From positions 868,001-932,000 of the forward strand of contig JAWZYV010013274.1 of NCBI GenBank assembly GCA_038373885.1: a DNA stretch of 64,000 nt. Reading direction: 5' to 3'. The notes beneath the pieces were generated by a model, which saw only the letters and a list, made by a program, of their open reading frames with translations, was not told the origin of the DNA and made no database searches. Positions 10,574-23,188 of the stretch are shown here, piece by piece. The DNA comes from Cheiracanthium punctorium. Taxonomy: Eukaryota > Arthropoda > Arachnida > Araneae > Cheiracanthiidae. The translations under genes and the position numbers were made by a program. How positions within the stretch are numbered: position 1 is the stretch's first letter; the number at the start of each line of letters is the position of its first letter.

Positions 10574-10738
10574 TCATTTTCTTTACTAACAATATAAAAT
10601 GAGCCAAAGTACAAAATCTCAGCTTTTTTTCGATTATGACCCCAAAATGACAGCTGGCTTCCGGACTATAACTGTTTTGAAGTAGGACCATTTAGTTATC
10701 AGAAATTTTTCTCGCATTTGAAATGTTTATTATATTCT

Positions 10739-10798
10739 ACAGGTTATCTTACATATAACAAGCTACATATAACAAGCGTTATATGTAAGATAACCTGT
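10739..10798. repeat. Perfect 21-bp-arm hairpin
   Basis: Positions 10739-10759 and 10778-10798 are exact reverse complements (ACAGGTTATCTTACATATAA plus C). The 18-nt loop comes from an internal direct repeat, ACATATAACAAGC, at 10751-10763 and 10765-10777. The sibling copies at 9.5 and 11.0 kb lack the second arm, so it arose in this copy. Confidence 0.8.
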
Positions 10799-11149
10799 GC
10801 CTTACCTACTTATAACCCGCGTTATGTGAAGTAATATAACCAGCAAAGCTTATTTTGCATTACCTGTAAAACTGCTTTTTTCTTCCTGATACTGACCGTG
10901 CTAAACCTGTATTACTGCTTTGATACGCCGAGTTATTGTAACTTTTTTCAATTACGACCATTGAATCATTAGAAATTCTCCTCGCGTTTGAAATGTTTAT
11001 TATATTCTACAGGTTATCTCTTACAAATAATAACTAGCCAAGCTTATTTTACTCTGCCTGTAAAACTACTTTTTCCTTTCTGATAGTGCTATTGCTGGAA
11101 ACTCGTATTACTGCGATCGTAAGTCGGGTTATCGTAATTGTGCATTATT

Positions 11150-12200
11150 GCTGCCTAGAAAAGTATTTTAATTTAGCAAAAAATCGTACACTTTTCTAAT
11201 TGTAAACGACACGATTGAATTTTTCCACTCTTTTTTCAGATATTTAATTAGAAAATAAAATTAATTAATGGCAAAATAAGCATTTCAGCTCTTATACATA
11301 TCATCTGGCATGTAACAAATATCTTAATGACCGGTAATATTTAAATGAACAGGCTGTTTAGTGAATTCACTAATAAATAAATACTCATTCTGTTACCAAA
11401 TAGTATAGAGTAATGTCACCAGTCGACATTTTAATGAAAACTTCATGTTATTTTCTTAATACCTTTTTTATTTATAAATCCATTCCTTTGAGGCGAGGGT
11501 TTGTCCAGCCGATTCTGCTGATTACTTCTAGAAAAGAAATATATTTTTCCGTTTTATGAGCAGAAATTCAACTGTAATTTTTTCCCATATCCTTAACATG
11601 GCATGAATAAGAACTAATTATTGACATGCATATAGGATTATTAAAAGGAACCTAAAAATTGACACTTAAATTGAAATTTTAAAGAATTGCACTTTGAACA
11701 AAATATGGTAAAGTTATAATTGAAAATTACAAAATAGGTAGGTATATTTTAAACTACTATGAAATTTTGAGACCTTAATACCTGAACATTTAAGCTGCTT
11801 TCGCAGCAGCATTTCAAATATTGACTTATACGTGAATCTAATATTGACACTCCCTGTTCATTATTTTTAAAATGGGAAGACAGTTATGTCGATAGTTGAG
11901 TAACTTCATGTTTGGGATTACTGAATACTGACACCCTTAATTATAGTTTTTTAAATGAAAATTTACATTGGGAAGCTGTACTATCATTAACTTGAAGTAG
12001 CAAAAGTCAATAATACAAAATTCAAGCTGGGAAACTGAAGTTGCATAGTTATTATAGGCAGAATTGAGACAAGATTTTAAACAAAACCTTTAATTCACGA
12101 GCCACTGCTAGACACTGATAAGAAACTATTCCTTTGCATTTCATCACTCAAAGTGACTTGATCGTAGAGGGAATCTGTGGCTGGTCATTTAGGCTTTGGT
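11150..12200. other. AT-rich stretch, nothing identified
   Basis: No repeat boundary, splice-flanked frame or RNA gene was recognised here. Confidence 0.5.
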
Positions 12201-12357
12201 TAGGGGCTAGTTTGAATGTCTAGGTCTCCCCAAACGCTGATTTTTCAACATTGGATTAACAACTGTATTCATAGCACCAATGTAATGTCTGCAAAGATAC
12301 TTTACGAAAAGGATAGTTTGTATTTCTATTAGTCATTCAGGACAGCAGATCGTAGTT

Positions 12358-12525
12358 TTATTTGCTGCCTTGGCAATTTGTTCTCTCTAAAATTTTGAAA
12401 ATAATAATATGTAGTTTAATGAACCGGCCAAAGAAGCCTGGCCGGATCTTTTGCCTTAGAGTAGCAAATGCAGTGGGTGTGGGCATTTTTCCATACCGTA
12501 AACAGTTCAGGTCGGTAGCCCACTC
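12358..12525 (-). CDS. Candidate 3'-terminal exon, unknown protein
   Basis: On the minus strand a strong acceptor (TTTTTACTTTTCCAAG) opens directly into a 55-codon frame plus stop. The peptide begins EWATDLNCLRYGKMPTPTAF and continues ATLRQKIRPGFFGRF, which looks coding, then becomes AT-biased. AATAAA overlaps the stop codon and would serve as a poly(A) signal. A second small minus-strand candidate, 12207-12288, follows an acceptor GTATCTTTGCAG; it reads HYIGAMNTVVNPMLKNQR and could be an alternative last exon using the weak donor at CCG followed by GTTCAT. A 7-bp hairpin CCGGCCA/TGGCCGG lies inside. No family is recognised. Confidence 0.4.
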   Translation of the reverse strand, partial: EWATDLNCLRYGKMPTPTAFATLRQKIRPGFFGRFIKLHIIIFKILERTNCQGSK

Positions 12526-12834
12526 CTTGGAAAAGTAAAAATAAAATAAAATTAGCATAGTATCAACAATTGGCGCCTTTGCCCTATTTTGCCTAGGTTA
12601 AAAATAAAAAAAGGAATTATTCTTCTACAAATTTTAGTTTATTATACTTCTTGATGATAGGTTTTATGAATGCACTTCAATGATTTTCAATGTATCAATG
12701 ATAAAAAAAAATCAATTTTATGGGTTATGCGGTACGTGATTTTGTAACATTTTCGAGGATGACCTATACGTCTAATGTTGAATTTTTAAAAAAGAATACT
12801 AACCCCAGCATCACACTTACGTCCCAAGTACGAA

Positions 12835-12865
12835 CTGTGAACGTTCAATTTAAACGTTCACGGTA
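12835..12865. other. Short palindrome AACGTTC
   Basis: GTGAACGTT and AACGTTCAC face each other across a few bases, in a patch with several ACGT-containing words. No element boundaries are evident. Confidence 0.5.
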
Positions 12866-13024
12866 CGTAAACAAAAAAAACGCTCTACTAACGTCTATGT
12901 GCCCGGGCAGCCGACGTATTTAAAACGTAGAAAACCGGTTCAAATTATGTACTTCTCGAACTCATCCAGAACCATTTAATGTTTCGGTAGGACGTTTACA
13001 CTGTGTTTAAATTATGTTTTCTCG

Positions 13025-13929
13025 CCCAGATAGCACAGCAAATTTGCATCAATCTTGCAGTAAGCTTGATTTATCAAGTCAATAAACTTGCATTAAGCTT
13101 GATTATTTCAAGCTTGTAAGCTTAATGCAAGCTTGAATCAAGTGTTTAAGTATACACTTGCCCAACTTGCATTAAGCTTGACATAGCAAGCTTGATTAAA
13201 ACTTACTACACTCTAAAAAATTTCCTAAAAAATATATTCCTACATACATGGGGCGCCGAACTCGCCCCATATATTTTCCACGCATTTTCCCCTCTACGCT
13301 GAAACGTCAAGTTATTTTAATCTGTTTTCGTCTAGCGTCCGCGTTCGATCCCGAGACCTAAGGTGTGCGAAGCAAGTGACCTAACCCCAATCCAATCCGT
13401 GACTCTAGGAGAAATGACTAAAGTTTGAAGTGACTGTTATCGTTGTCACGCTGTTTTTTAGTGAGATTGATCAGTATTGCCCATGCCGATCTAAATCTTT
13501 TATTTTTCCATAGGATGAATCAAAATTAAAATAATGTTATATGGGATTTATAGAATCTACTTCTCGTTAAATAAGCATAATATAAACTTAAAAGTAGCAC
13601 ACGTTTTAAAACTTTCAATATCGCAACACTATTGGCCAAAATCGAGACAAACGACTGATTTTGAAATCAATTTTGTAGTATATTTGTATTTTATTTTGAA
13701 GAATTACAATATTTGGAAATATAGAATCATTTTTTTAATCCTATGGTCAAGTACATTTATGACTGATGATAAATTATTTGTTATGTGGCTTTCCAAATCA
13801 AGCAGTAATCAAGTTGTATTCAAGCTTGACAGTTCAAAAGACTTAAAATGAATTGAACTGTCAAGCTTGCATTAATACGTCAAATTGATAGAAATGTCAA
13901 GCTTGATTTAGGCTTATGTGCTGTCTGGG
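13025..13929. mobile_element. 905-bp element with CCCAGAYAGCACA termini and AAGCTTGA-rich ends
   Basis: CCCAGATAGCACA opens the element and TGTGCTGTCTGGG closes it, a 13-bp inverted repeat with one mismatch. Subterminal blocks at 13060-13200 and 13800-13910 repeat TTGCATTAAGCTTGA and its complement about nine times, giving many alternative stems. A 105-codon frame at 13534-13851 has no recognisable content. On the minus strand a GGGATCGAACG word near 13342-13352 resembles a Pol III B box, but no A box is convincing. No target duplication is visible and the superfamily is unknown. Confidence 0.6.
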
Positions 13930-14604
13930 AGTAACACAAGTCGTAAATTATGCAAAAATAAATAAATAAAACACGACCAACAGCAATATCACGAGCAATG
14001 CAAAATGATTTTGCCGCTTGCTTGCCTCTAAAAATGATTTTGCCGCTTGCTTCTAAAAATGTTCGCGATTTCTAGTCCAGAACATATGCTACTAGGCGGG
14101 AGTCTCTATCTATACCTGCAAAGTTACGAAATAGCCCACACGATCTCGTACTCGAACTCTAATCTAGACGTAACACCAACTACATTTTTTTCAATTCTGT
14201 CAAAAGACTTTATAATTTCCCGTTATAAGAGTTAGTTACCTGTTAATAAACAGCTTAATTTGAAAGTTGTTATAAGTTCACCTTAAGAATTGTACACCTT
14301 CTGACCGTAGTCAGAGGAGCGAGAACAAAAATAAGTTTCAATCCAACTCCTTTACACTCTATAAACAATATAATGGCTTACACAACTTACAATGAAAACT
14401 TCATTTTAAATTTTTTTTCTTATTTCTTCTTTTTTTTTTTTTTTTTTCTGAATGAAAGTCCTTTCCACCTTTTCTAGCTCGGAATTCGGCTTAGTCCTAC
14501 CAGTTTATGATCTTTGTATATTGAACACGGAGAAAATAGTTCGTAGATTATTGCGATGCTAAGCAATTCAGCTTATGAAAAGCCCTGTTTTATACGCCTT
14601 GTAA

Positions 14605-14662
14605 ATGAATGCCCAGGAGAGACTAGAGCAGAATAGTGGAAGATGCAGGGAGAAAAAAGCAG
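14605..14662 (+). CDS. Weak candidate exon ending at a strong donor
   Basis: A purine-rich open segment reading MNAQERLEQNSGRCREKKA ends at GCAG followed by GTGAGA, a near-consensus 5' splice site. An in-frame stop lies just upstream, so this would have to be a first coding exon or the tail of an internal one. No homology can be claimed. Confidence 0.2.
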
Positions 14663-14679
14663 GTGAGAATCATTTTTCA

Positions 14680-17600
14680 AGATGTATTGAAGTTTATGAT
14701 GTTCTATCTTTTATAAAGAATTTCTGAAAACTCTTTTATCATTTACTAACGTCATTTTGGGAATACAGATTTGCTTTATAGTGTTATACTAAGTAAACCT
14801 AGAAAAATAGTTCTAAGCAATAATTAATAACGTTAAGCTTTTAATAAGCTATATGCTAATAACTATACAAAAAGCTTTATAAATTTTTATATATTTTATA
14901 TTCTGTTTTTTTGGAATCTTAAAATATTTATTACCCGCAACTATAATTTTTCGTCTGAATTCTAAACATTATCACCACTTTTTTAAATATTTAATATTTT
15001 ATTTTACTTATTAAATCGCTTATTAAAACTAACGCATAATCAATTAATAAATACATTCAAAAATTTTGAAAAGCTCATGTGCTACCTCAGACCCATTATC
15101 AAAAATTTATTTTTATGTAACTCACAGTGAAAAAATTATTTGAAGTAATTATGAAATAAATATTTAAAAAGAATCATAACTTTTATTTAAAGTAACTATT
15201 TATTAAATTCCTTTAAGTATTTTTAATTGCTTAGTTACATATTTATGTATTTAGTATGTGTTATACATATTTTTTATAGACTAGATCCATTTCTATGTTT
15301 GTTTGTGCGTCATTCTCAAAAAATTTCACAATTTCTCTTCAATATATATTGAGAAACTTTTCTTTTTTACTACTTTTACTTATTGTTAGCCAGAAAACTA
15401 CTTCTTCTAATAAAAAGTATAAAAATTGATACATTTTCTCATTTTAAGTAACAAAATTTAATTTTCTCTGCTGAATAGTAAGATGAAAAATGTCCACTCG
15501 CTCTTACCAGAAATTTGTAAAAATGAAGATGAAATGGCCCTATAGTTCTATTACTCGTAATTTGGCAGCAACAAGTATCATAAATATCCCATAATATTTA
15601 AATAAAAATATTCAAATTATTTATTAATATTGCCCACTCTATTAGGTTCAATGCAGACAGTTAATTTTTCTTAATAAAAAAATAAAGATTATTCTTTTAT
15701 ATAGGAACATTTATTGTGTTCCTTGTTACTAGATTTTAAAAATGTGAGTAATCTTTAAGTATCTATATTAACTTACTATCAAGCTAAAAGTTAAAATATA
15801 ATAATTTAAACTCTTGGGAAATACAGTGAACAAAAAATGCTTCATTGTGTTTACTCATTTCGCTTATTCTATTTTAAATCTTGACTTTTATCTTATAATC
15901 ATCAAGTACCATAGAGCTTTAAAAAGACATTTACCTACAATTTTAATGACATAACAGTTTAACATAAAGAAAATAAGATAGTAAACATTGAATAAAAGTA
16001 TTCGCCTTCACACATTCAATATTTTAATAAATTTATTTTCTTCCAAAAAAATAACCATTCAAATGCAGTTGGCAACCACGTAAAAAATTAATGACAGCAT
16101 GAGGTGACTATTTAATAAGGCAAAACCATACGTTGTAAAATTCAGCTGTGAAAATTTTTGTTACACAGTGGACAACAATGTATATGTATATATACAGGGT
16201 GTCCCAAAAAGGTGGTAACGGGTTTTAATTCTTTATCTATTAGAGATACATAAATGGGTAGTGTTAATTGAAAAAATATTCAAAATAAGGTCAGTCGTAA
16301 GACTACGTAAAAATTCCTCTGGTTAATTTTTAAAAGTTGTATGGGAAAGCAGTAATAGCAAAGAGAAGAAAATTGAATACCATTCAATGCAAGTGCCATG
16401 ATTTGTAATATTTTTAGAGAATGTCTCTTGTCTGTAAATTTCATTCAACTTACGAAATTTTAAACTTTGTACTCACTATGATAATCATACATTTTAAATT
16501 GAAACTAAAAAATGAGTTGACTTAAATAAAAATTATTAAAATAATTTAACCAACTTTTTATCACCCTCCAGCTGTATATGAACGATATTTTATACGTTTT
16601 ACTTTAAAACAAATTGCATTAAATTTCATTAAACGATATACTCTTTAAATATTGCATATTACAGATAAAAACATTTTAAAAATAAAAATCCGTTATACGG
16701 ACATCTTAAAAATAAAACACATTATATCCCCGAAAACACAGTTGCTAAATTTTTACGATCACCTTTTATAAAATTGCTAAAATATCGAGATTTAGCCTTG
16801 CTGAGCTCAAAAGATCGGTGTATCTTACACAATTTTTGTAAATATGGTGCATAGAAATTCGTAACATTAATTATAAAAAAATACTCAGTACATTGCCTAT
16901 ATTTTTTCTTCTTTTTTACTGCATTTAAAGAAATTTTAGAAAAATTGATATGAATTCACCATTTTAAACCTACTTAAGTAGACACAAATCTTCCTAAATT
17001 GCCATAAGAAGTCGTTGATCAAGCTTCGACTGTTTGCTTTATTCCATTATTAAAATTACACATGACTTCAGCACACCTTATCTCAGTGATCCTCTTACAT
17101 TCCTCACTTTTTTAAGCTACAACTTGGTAACTGAATCATTAGTTCCTTTCTCTTCTCTTAAAGCAAACAAAAATCCCCGAAAAATTCATCAACATCCAGC
17201 ATAAAAAAGTAACTTTTTTTTTTTTTTTACAGCCAGATGAGCACAGATAGTAACAAATGACAGAATAAGTGCTTTCTGTGTGTGTCTGGAATAAATGTCC
17301 AATACATATCACTTCTTATAACATATTGTTCTTATGAAGCAGGTGTCACGTGTCTCCTATTCCTCCAATCGCTTCTATTAATGATCCTCACATATAATCC
17401 CAAGATGTTTGTTCGTATTCTCCGAGTCTGGCTTTCCTTCTTTTCATGTTTGGGAAAAATAGCCGCTCCACAAATCCTTTTCAAGGAATAAAAGAAAGCA
17501 AGTAAGAATGAACTCTCAAATATAAGTACGTGTTGTAATCAATCATCCTTATTATTTTGCGGCGATCAAAATGGGTATAATTGCGGTGAAAGATAAATTG

Positions 17601-18250
17601 CAAATTTGGAGTTTGAAGAATAATAATTTTTGCGGTTAAAAATAAATTGCGGTTAATTTTAGTTTTCATTTATTTTGAAAATAAAATGACAATACCAATA
17701 AAAAAGTGCATTTTCAAGGCACTGCTAATAACATAAAGAATTTTCTAAAATGTTTAAAAGTTAGATGATCCATTTAAAAATATTTCTATTAAAGGAACAA
17801 AGGAAAATTAAATATATTGTGACCAATTTAATCAAAATACTGAAAACGGTACCATGATTAGTTATGCGATACCATTGTCTAAGAGTACTCAAAAAGTCTG
17901 ATGTTTAGAAATTAAAATTATAACAAAGAACTTCGTAAATACCATACATAAAACTGTGTATTTGTTTCGCCCACAAACTTCTTTATTATTTTTTGTTAAA
18001 ACTTCAAAATTATATGATTGTTCTCCTTCACAAACCACAGTGCAGAGTCAGAGAAGAAATTCAGATTAACATTCATACTTCATAATGCAGATTCATATTT
18101 CATTAATGTTTACTTCACCTAATGATAAATTTGTTCAATCTTGAATCATTACTTTAAGAGTTTTTAACTCCGAGGGGGGCATAGTTGTGCTGTTTTTTAT
18201 TGTTGTTGTTGTTATTTTGGGGGGAGGAATATATGATAATTACTGATAAT
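14680..18250. other. AT-rich stretch with one mariner-type end
   Basis: TACAGGGTGTCCCAAAAAGG at 16194-16213 is a typical mariner/Tc1 terminal sequence. No partner end or transposase was found. The rest is AT-rich DNA without supported features; (T)n at about 17215-17230. Confidence 0.5.
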
Positions 18251-18308
18251 AGATATATTTACATGTACTGTGTCGGCGTTTATGTTATTTCCGTTTTCTT
18301 TCATTCAG

Positions 18309-18515
18309 ATTTTAGTCGTCTGCAAGTTACACCAGAATGACGTGCTTGTGACAAAATTCGAAAAAAAGGGAAAAAAGCATTATAATAAATACCACAAATT
18401 CAAGCTAAATTATTTCCTCTACATACAAAACCTTGATGCCTTACCATACAAAGATTATCCGGAAAAAGGACCCTCAATTCTACAGCAAATCAAAATTCAA
18501 ACACAACGGAAATAG
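18309..18515 (+). CDS. Low-confidence candidate terminal exon
   Basis: The acceptor TTTCTTTCATTCAG precedes a 68-codon frame with a stop. It starts ILVVCKLHQNDVLVTKFEKK and is Lys/Tyr-rich. An overlapping frame, 18433-18729, is also open (ends VCMIKVIYTAPFLHK), so chance openness or an old frameshifted pseudogene is possible. Confidence 0.2.
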   Translation: MLVVCKLHQNDVLVTKFEKKGKKHYNKYHKFKLNYFLYIQNLDALPYKDYPEKGPSILQQIKIQTQRK

Positions 18516-18813
18516 AGAAAAGGATAAAAAGCACTATCTTTTAGCTGAAACATTTTATTTTCTACCCATAAACGGAAAGCCGTACAGTGCACGTATCTTC
18601 TATAGATCACTTTTATTTCTGAAAAGATCAAGAATGATCGTACCTATTCTCAATTCACCCATTTGCACAGTTTTCCTATCTGTATGTATGATAAAAGTAA
18701 TCTATACTGCACCTTTCCTTCACAAATAACAGCGTATACAAACACTCGTTCTAAATTGCCCAATTTGTGCAGCGCTTCCTAGGCAAATTGCCCTCTGAGA
18801 GGAATTTCCTATC

Positions 18814-18950
18814 TTAAAGACGGGTAAGCGATTCATCACTGGAAATAACTGGGACTTCGCTTTCCTGGACATCTGCAATACATTCTGAAGCCTTCAGCTT
18901 ACTGCTGGCCTCTGTAATGGCTTCCGTATTTTTCACTTCAACCAAAAATT
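18814..18950 (-). CDS. Candidate 3'-terminal exon, acidic C-terminus of unknown protein
   Basis: Read on the minus strand, 44 full codons run to a stop. The peptide starts FLVEVKNTEAITEASSKLKA and ends SEVPVISSDESLTRL. It is acidic, Ser/Glu-rich and free of the Asn/Lys/Phe runs expected of AT-rich noise. The best acceptor is CTTGCAACAAG just upstream, with a poor pyrimidine tract; a stop lies four codons beyond it. The plus strand is also open here and ends at GCAG followed by GTAAAT, so the opposite strand is a competing reading. No family is recognised. Confidence 0.4.
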
Positions 18951-18959
18951 CTTGTTGCA

Positions 18960-21900
18960 AGCAGGTAAATTACGTCGTACGTTGTTTTTTTTTTCATCTG
19001 AAGTTTAAAAACTTGGATTGTTTATTGCTGGTACTAACCAATTTAAATGTTAATTAAGGCTTAAATATGCTTGCGGATCGAAAGCTTAAACAAAAAAGAC
19101 AATAGGTATTTTTTTAAAATAAAGAGAAACAGAAAAGTCGAGAGACTTTAGGTCGGAATAAAGATCATTTGACGTACTTCAAACCATGGTCTAAATATAA
19201 AATTTCAATAATGGTGTTTTAATAGATGATGGAGCTGTGGAAATAACGTGTACTGGAATGAACGGGACAATGAGATATTTCACGTAGAAGCTGAAACAGA
19301 CGCGCGGGCATTCAAAAGTTTGATTTGGTTAGAAAATCTGAAATTAATTTATCGTTTTGTAGGGCTGGTGTTGAAATTTATAATTTTTTTGTGTGATCAA
19401 ACGTGTCTGTTGCTATTTAAAGAAATTTTGCCTGATTTTCTAATAAAAACTTTGATATTCGCGACCCGTTAGGATGTGGAATTATTTTACTTTATTCAAT
19501 AATTGATAAGGAATCAAAGAACATAGCATTGTAACGCTAATTATGGAAAGAAATAGCGTAGGGAGAAAGGAAATCTCTCCCGCCTTGCCGTTGCAAACGA
19601 GAAAATCAAACATTAAGGCACATTAAGGCAAAAAAGAAACTAGTGTATTTATTTTAATCACTGAATTTACAGCTTAATCTATGATGTTTTCTGAGTTTGT
19701 GCTGTAAAACGAGCTATAAGTGCTAAATACAACTTTTTAGTTGTTCTATTCTTCTGTAAGTCTCCCTTTTATACATATTTTGTTTGCTGTTTTTTTATAT
19801 GGATAAACGTCTCCAAAATTCACTTAGAAAAATGACAGGCCGAACAGCTTAATGATGTAGAATTATTTTGTGCATCCCTGTAAAAGAATTGATTATGCTA
19901 TGAAGAATGCATTTCAAAGTACAATTCAGCATGGCATATTTTGTTTTTAAATAATTATTATTATAATTTTAAAATTTTATTAATTTTATTATTTTATTAA
20001 TTTTTTTGTGGCAATATTCTTAGGTTATAGCATTCTGTTAGACGGACAAACAAGCGAATCGAAATTTTTAACACTCCTAATTTTTATTGGAAAGTGTTGA
20101 AAAATCATGCATGTTTAAAAGTTAACTTTTCTTCACACTAATCGCTTTTTTACTAGCTTGAAAAAACCTATTTCTTCTATGACTTTCGACATAAATTGCT
20201 TCTAAGGTTTTATCAAACAAAAGTTAAAATTTTGCCAATACAGAAAATTACTGAAAAATTGTACTTACTGATAAAAATTGCGGCATATGAAAATATTATC
20301 ATCGTATATGCGCTTAGCATGCTGTACTTTGTAAGATGAAAATACTTCTCTTAAAAGATAAATAAGTGATTCTAAAAGAATTCACTATAAAAATTTCAGG
20401 TCCATTTTTTTGTCTTACTTTAAAATATACTATCGCTCTGTAAGTAACCATTGCTACAGAGTAAATAGCAAATATTATCCTATCGTAGCGAAGACGCAAA
20501 TGTGACGTTCAGTTAAATCTATTCTATTTTCGAACACAGCGGAGGGAAATTTTACTCAAGACTCTTTTTACGAGGGATACAGTTTAATTTTAGCTACACA
20601 CAAACTAGTTTCTAACAAGTTTCTAACATCGTAAAGTTTCTGGTTTTTATTACGACTTTTTTAGCACTAAATACATCTTTCCTTTTTTAAAACTTTATCC
20701 GTTAAACACTTGGTTTCGTTGACTCAGCGTTTGCAACAAAAACTTCGACAGCTTGGGTACGAAAATTACCACTGCTCATAATATGATAAAAAAGGGCCAG
20801 TTTTTTTGACAGGATAAAAATATGTATAAATACGGTATGTGCATACATGCTTACTATACACAATCTCTAATAAAATATGTTTCTAAACTAATGCTGACAA
20901 ATACTAAGTATTTTTTTAAAACATGCGTACTGTATTTAAGTAAAACTATAAAGTAACCATTTCCTCTCTAGCGTGATAATAGTACGTCATTTCCGAAGTA
21001 AAATACGTCATCATATTTTACACTGAGATCAACTGCTTTGAACTCCTATTTCGATAAAATAAGACGTGCGGGGCCTATAATGAATTAGTTATGGCACTCT
21101 ATAAGTTCTCCAAGCGGCAGCCTTATGGAATGGATATGTAAATTTTTGAGCGCACGCATATTTCAGCTCTTATAGTCATGATACCCGGCTGCAAGGCCAT
21201 ATAGCGCTTCGTATATTAGTTTCTCGTGACAGATATGAAGTCGCTGTTTGCGAGAATAGAAAATATGTGAACGAGAGAAAGGTTTTATGGAAGAATTAAA
21301 CTAAGTTTATCTGCAAAGCGTGTTTAATGCAGTAAATAAAATTATTCACCTTCTTACTAAACTTTTTATTATATTTTGTTAGTTGCATTAATATGTAACA
21401 CAGTTTGCGTACAAAGTGTCGTCAAATATAAAATGTTGAAAAATCAACCAGAGATGCGCAAGAAAAAATATAATGAACACACTAACTGGAAATAGATATT
21501 AAACGTGTTTGCATCCAGACTTCTGGTTTATTGCTACCAAAGTTATTGCTTCAATTTTTATCGCATGCTAAAACAATCATTGAATTCTGAAAAAGAGTAG
21601 ACACACAGTTACGGTTGTGACAGTTTGTCTAGTATTTTTAGCCGGATTACTTTTTATGAGATTTTTTGTGGTTCATTCTTTTCGATACGCAAATAAGGAA
21701 CAACTTACCATTATATTCTTTTGAAAGAATATAGTAAAAAAATTAAAATCAAAATTTTCCAATTATTTTTGTAGTTTTATTTTTTGCATGAGAGAGAGAT
21801 ATAGAGTGCGAGAGAGAGAGAGAGACGGTAAAAGCTTAATCCCAGATGACAAAGTGTTTTCGCAAATTTTTTAAGTACGTATAATCTATAAAATGCTTTT

Positions 21901-23180
21901 TACCTCATATAGTCATTCATCTACTAAAGTCTTTACAATCAGCCTAACTTCATTCCAATTTTTTCTTTTGTCCTTTAAGTATTTAATGTTAGTCTGCTAC
22001 ATCACTTTCTCATTTTTATAGTAGAAGTCAAGAGAGAGAGAATCTTTGTTCTAATGCACATTATTATAAATGCAAAAATTATAAATACACATATTTAATT
22101 TGTGTCCAAAACAAACGTATCTAAAAAGCAAAAAATATCTGCCGTGACATACCTTTTTTTGTCATAAATTATAATATTTTCATTTTTATATTTTTTTATG
22201 AATGCACACATGTATGTCAGTAAAAAGGACAAGTTTTTCTGACTATTAATCTCTTCAGAGGAATAATCTATTATATGAGTTTTCATCAATAAATCAATTA
22301 GTAAAAATTTCAACTAGAAACATAAAAAAATGTAATTCAGCTCACTATTAAGAAAAATGGCGCACACTGTATTTCAATAATAAACCATTTTTATCCCATT
22401 AAAAACATATTTACGTATTACACGCCATAGATAATCACTAATGAGAAGTCAAAAGCAATACATAAAGTAAGAAATGTCATTTGTTGGAAGTAAAATCCAG
22501 TATTTTCCATTAAAAGTAATCATTCAATATCCTCAACTTTTCCCCCCGATTTATATCTGATTTCGTACGGAGTAATTATTCTTTTACATAGAATACCCAA
22601 AACTTTTTACATTTAATATTCATTTTATTGAGGAAATGTTAATTTTATTAACTTTGAATGAAATTAAAGTTTAGTCTGATGAAAATCACATTCTTCCCGT
22701 CCTTCTCTCTATTTGATTGGGCATGTGACGCATTTTATGAACATACTTCCATCATTTGGTTTTCTTTTTTTTTAAATATCGTTTTAATGAGATCATTAAA
22801 ATATCTTTACGTTATTAAAATCTCATTATATTTTTAACGCACACTCCTTGATTATGCATTAATACTTCGGATCATATTATTAATCATACGAATGTTTGTG
22901 ATTTCTTTAATTTTATGATTCTGGTTTCTTTTAATGAATGCAAAAATCAATATAATGATAGTATAATTCATTTCACTCACACCTGCATACTACTTATTTT
23001 CCTAATTTTAGCCATACTTATATTCCAAATATTTAACCCCCTTTGACAAAGCCTTTTGAATAAGTGAAATTGCTTTCTTCTCTGTCAGCGAAAATAAATT
23101 AAATTGGTCAAAATAAAGGGTATCTCTTCATTAGACACCGGCAACTTGGAGATATTTCTAATGAAAAGCACAATACGCCT
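18960..23180. other. AT-rich stretch, no gene seen
   Basis: A slightly GC-richer patch at about 21060-21290 shows no splice-supported frame. A GA-rich microsatellite lies at about 21790-21823. Confidence 0.5.
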
Positions 23181-23188
23181 TTTAATTT

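Larger units (their letters stand above)
8657..11150. repeat. Diverged ~265-bp units, partly tandem
   Basis: Units share a start like CTGTTTTGAAGTAGGACCAT, then AAATGTTTATTATATTCTAC, an AGCAAAGCTTATTTT block and CCTGTAAAACTGCTTTTTCC. Copies are at about 9465-9670, 10670-10938 and 10939-11145 (the last two adjacent); 8657-8710 holds only the start. The CAGCTG-rich foldback element lies between the first two full copies. Confidence 0.65.

Noticed and set aside
13342..13352. Possible tRNA B box (GGGATCGAACG on minus)
   Set aside because: No cloverleaf or A box at the right distance; not called as tRNA or SINE.
13534..13851. 105-codon frame inside the CCCAGAYAGCACA element
   Set aside because: No transposase or other motif; Tyr/Ile/Phe/Lys bias matches AT-rich noise.
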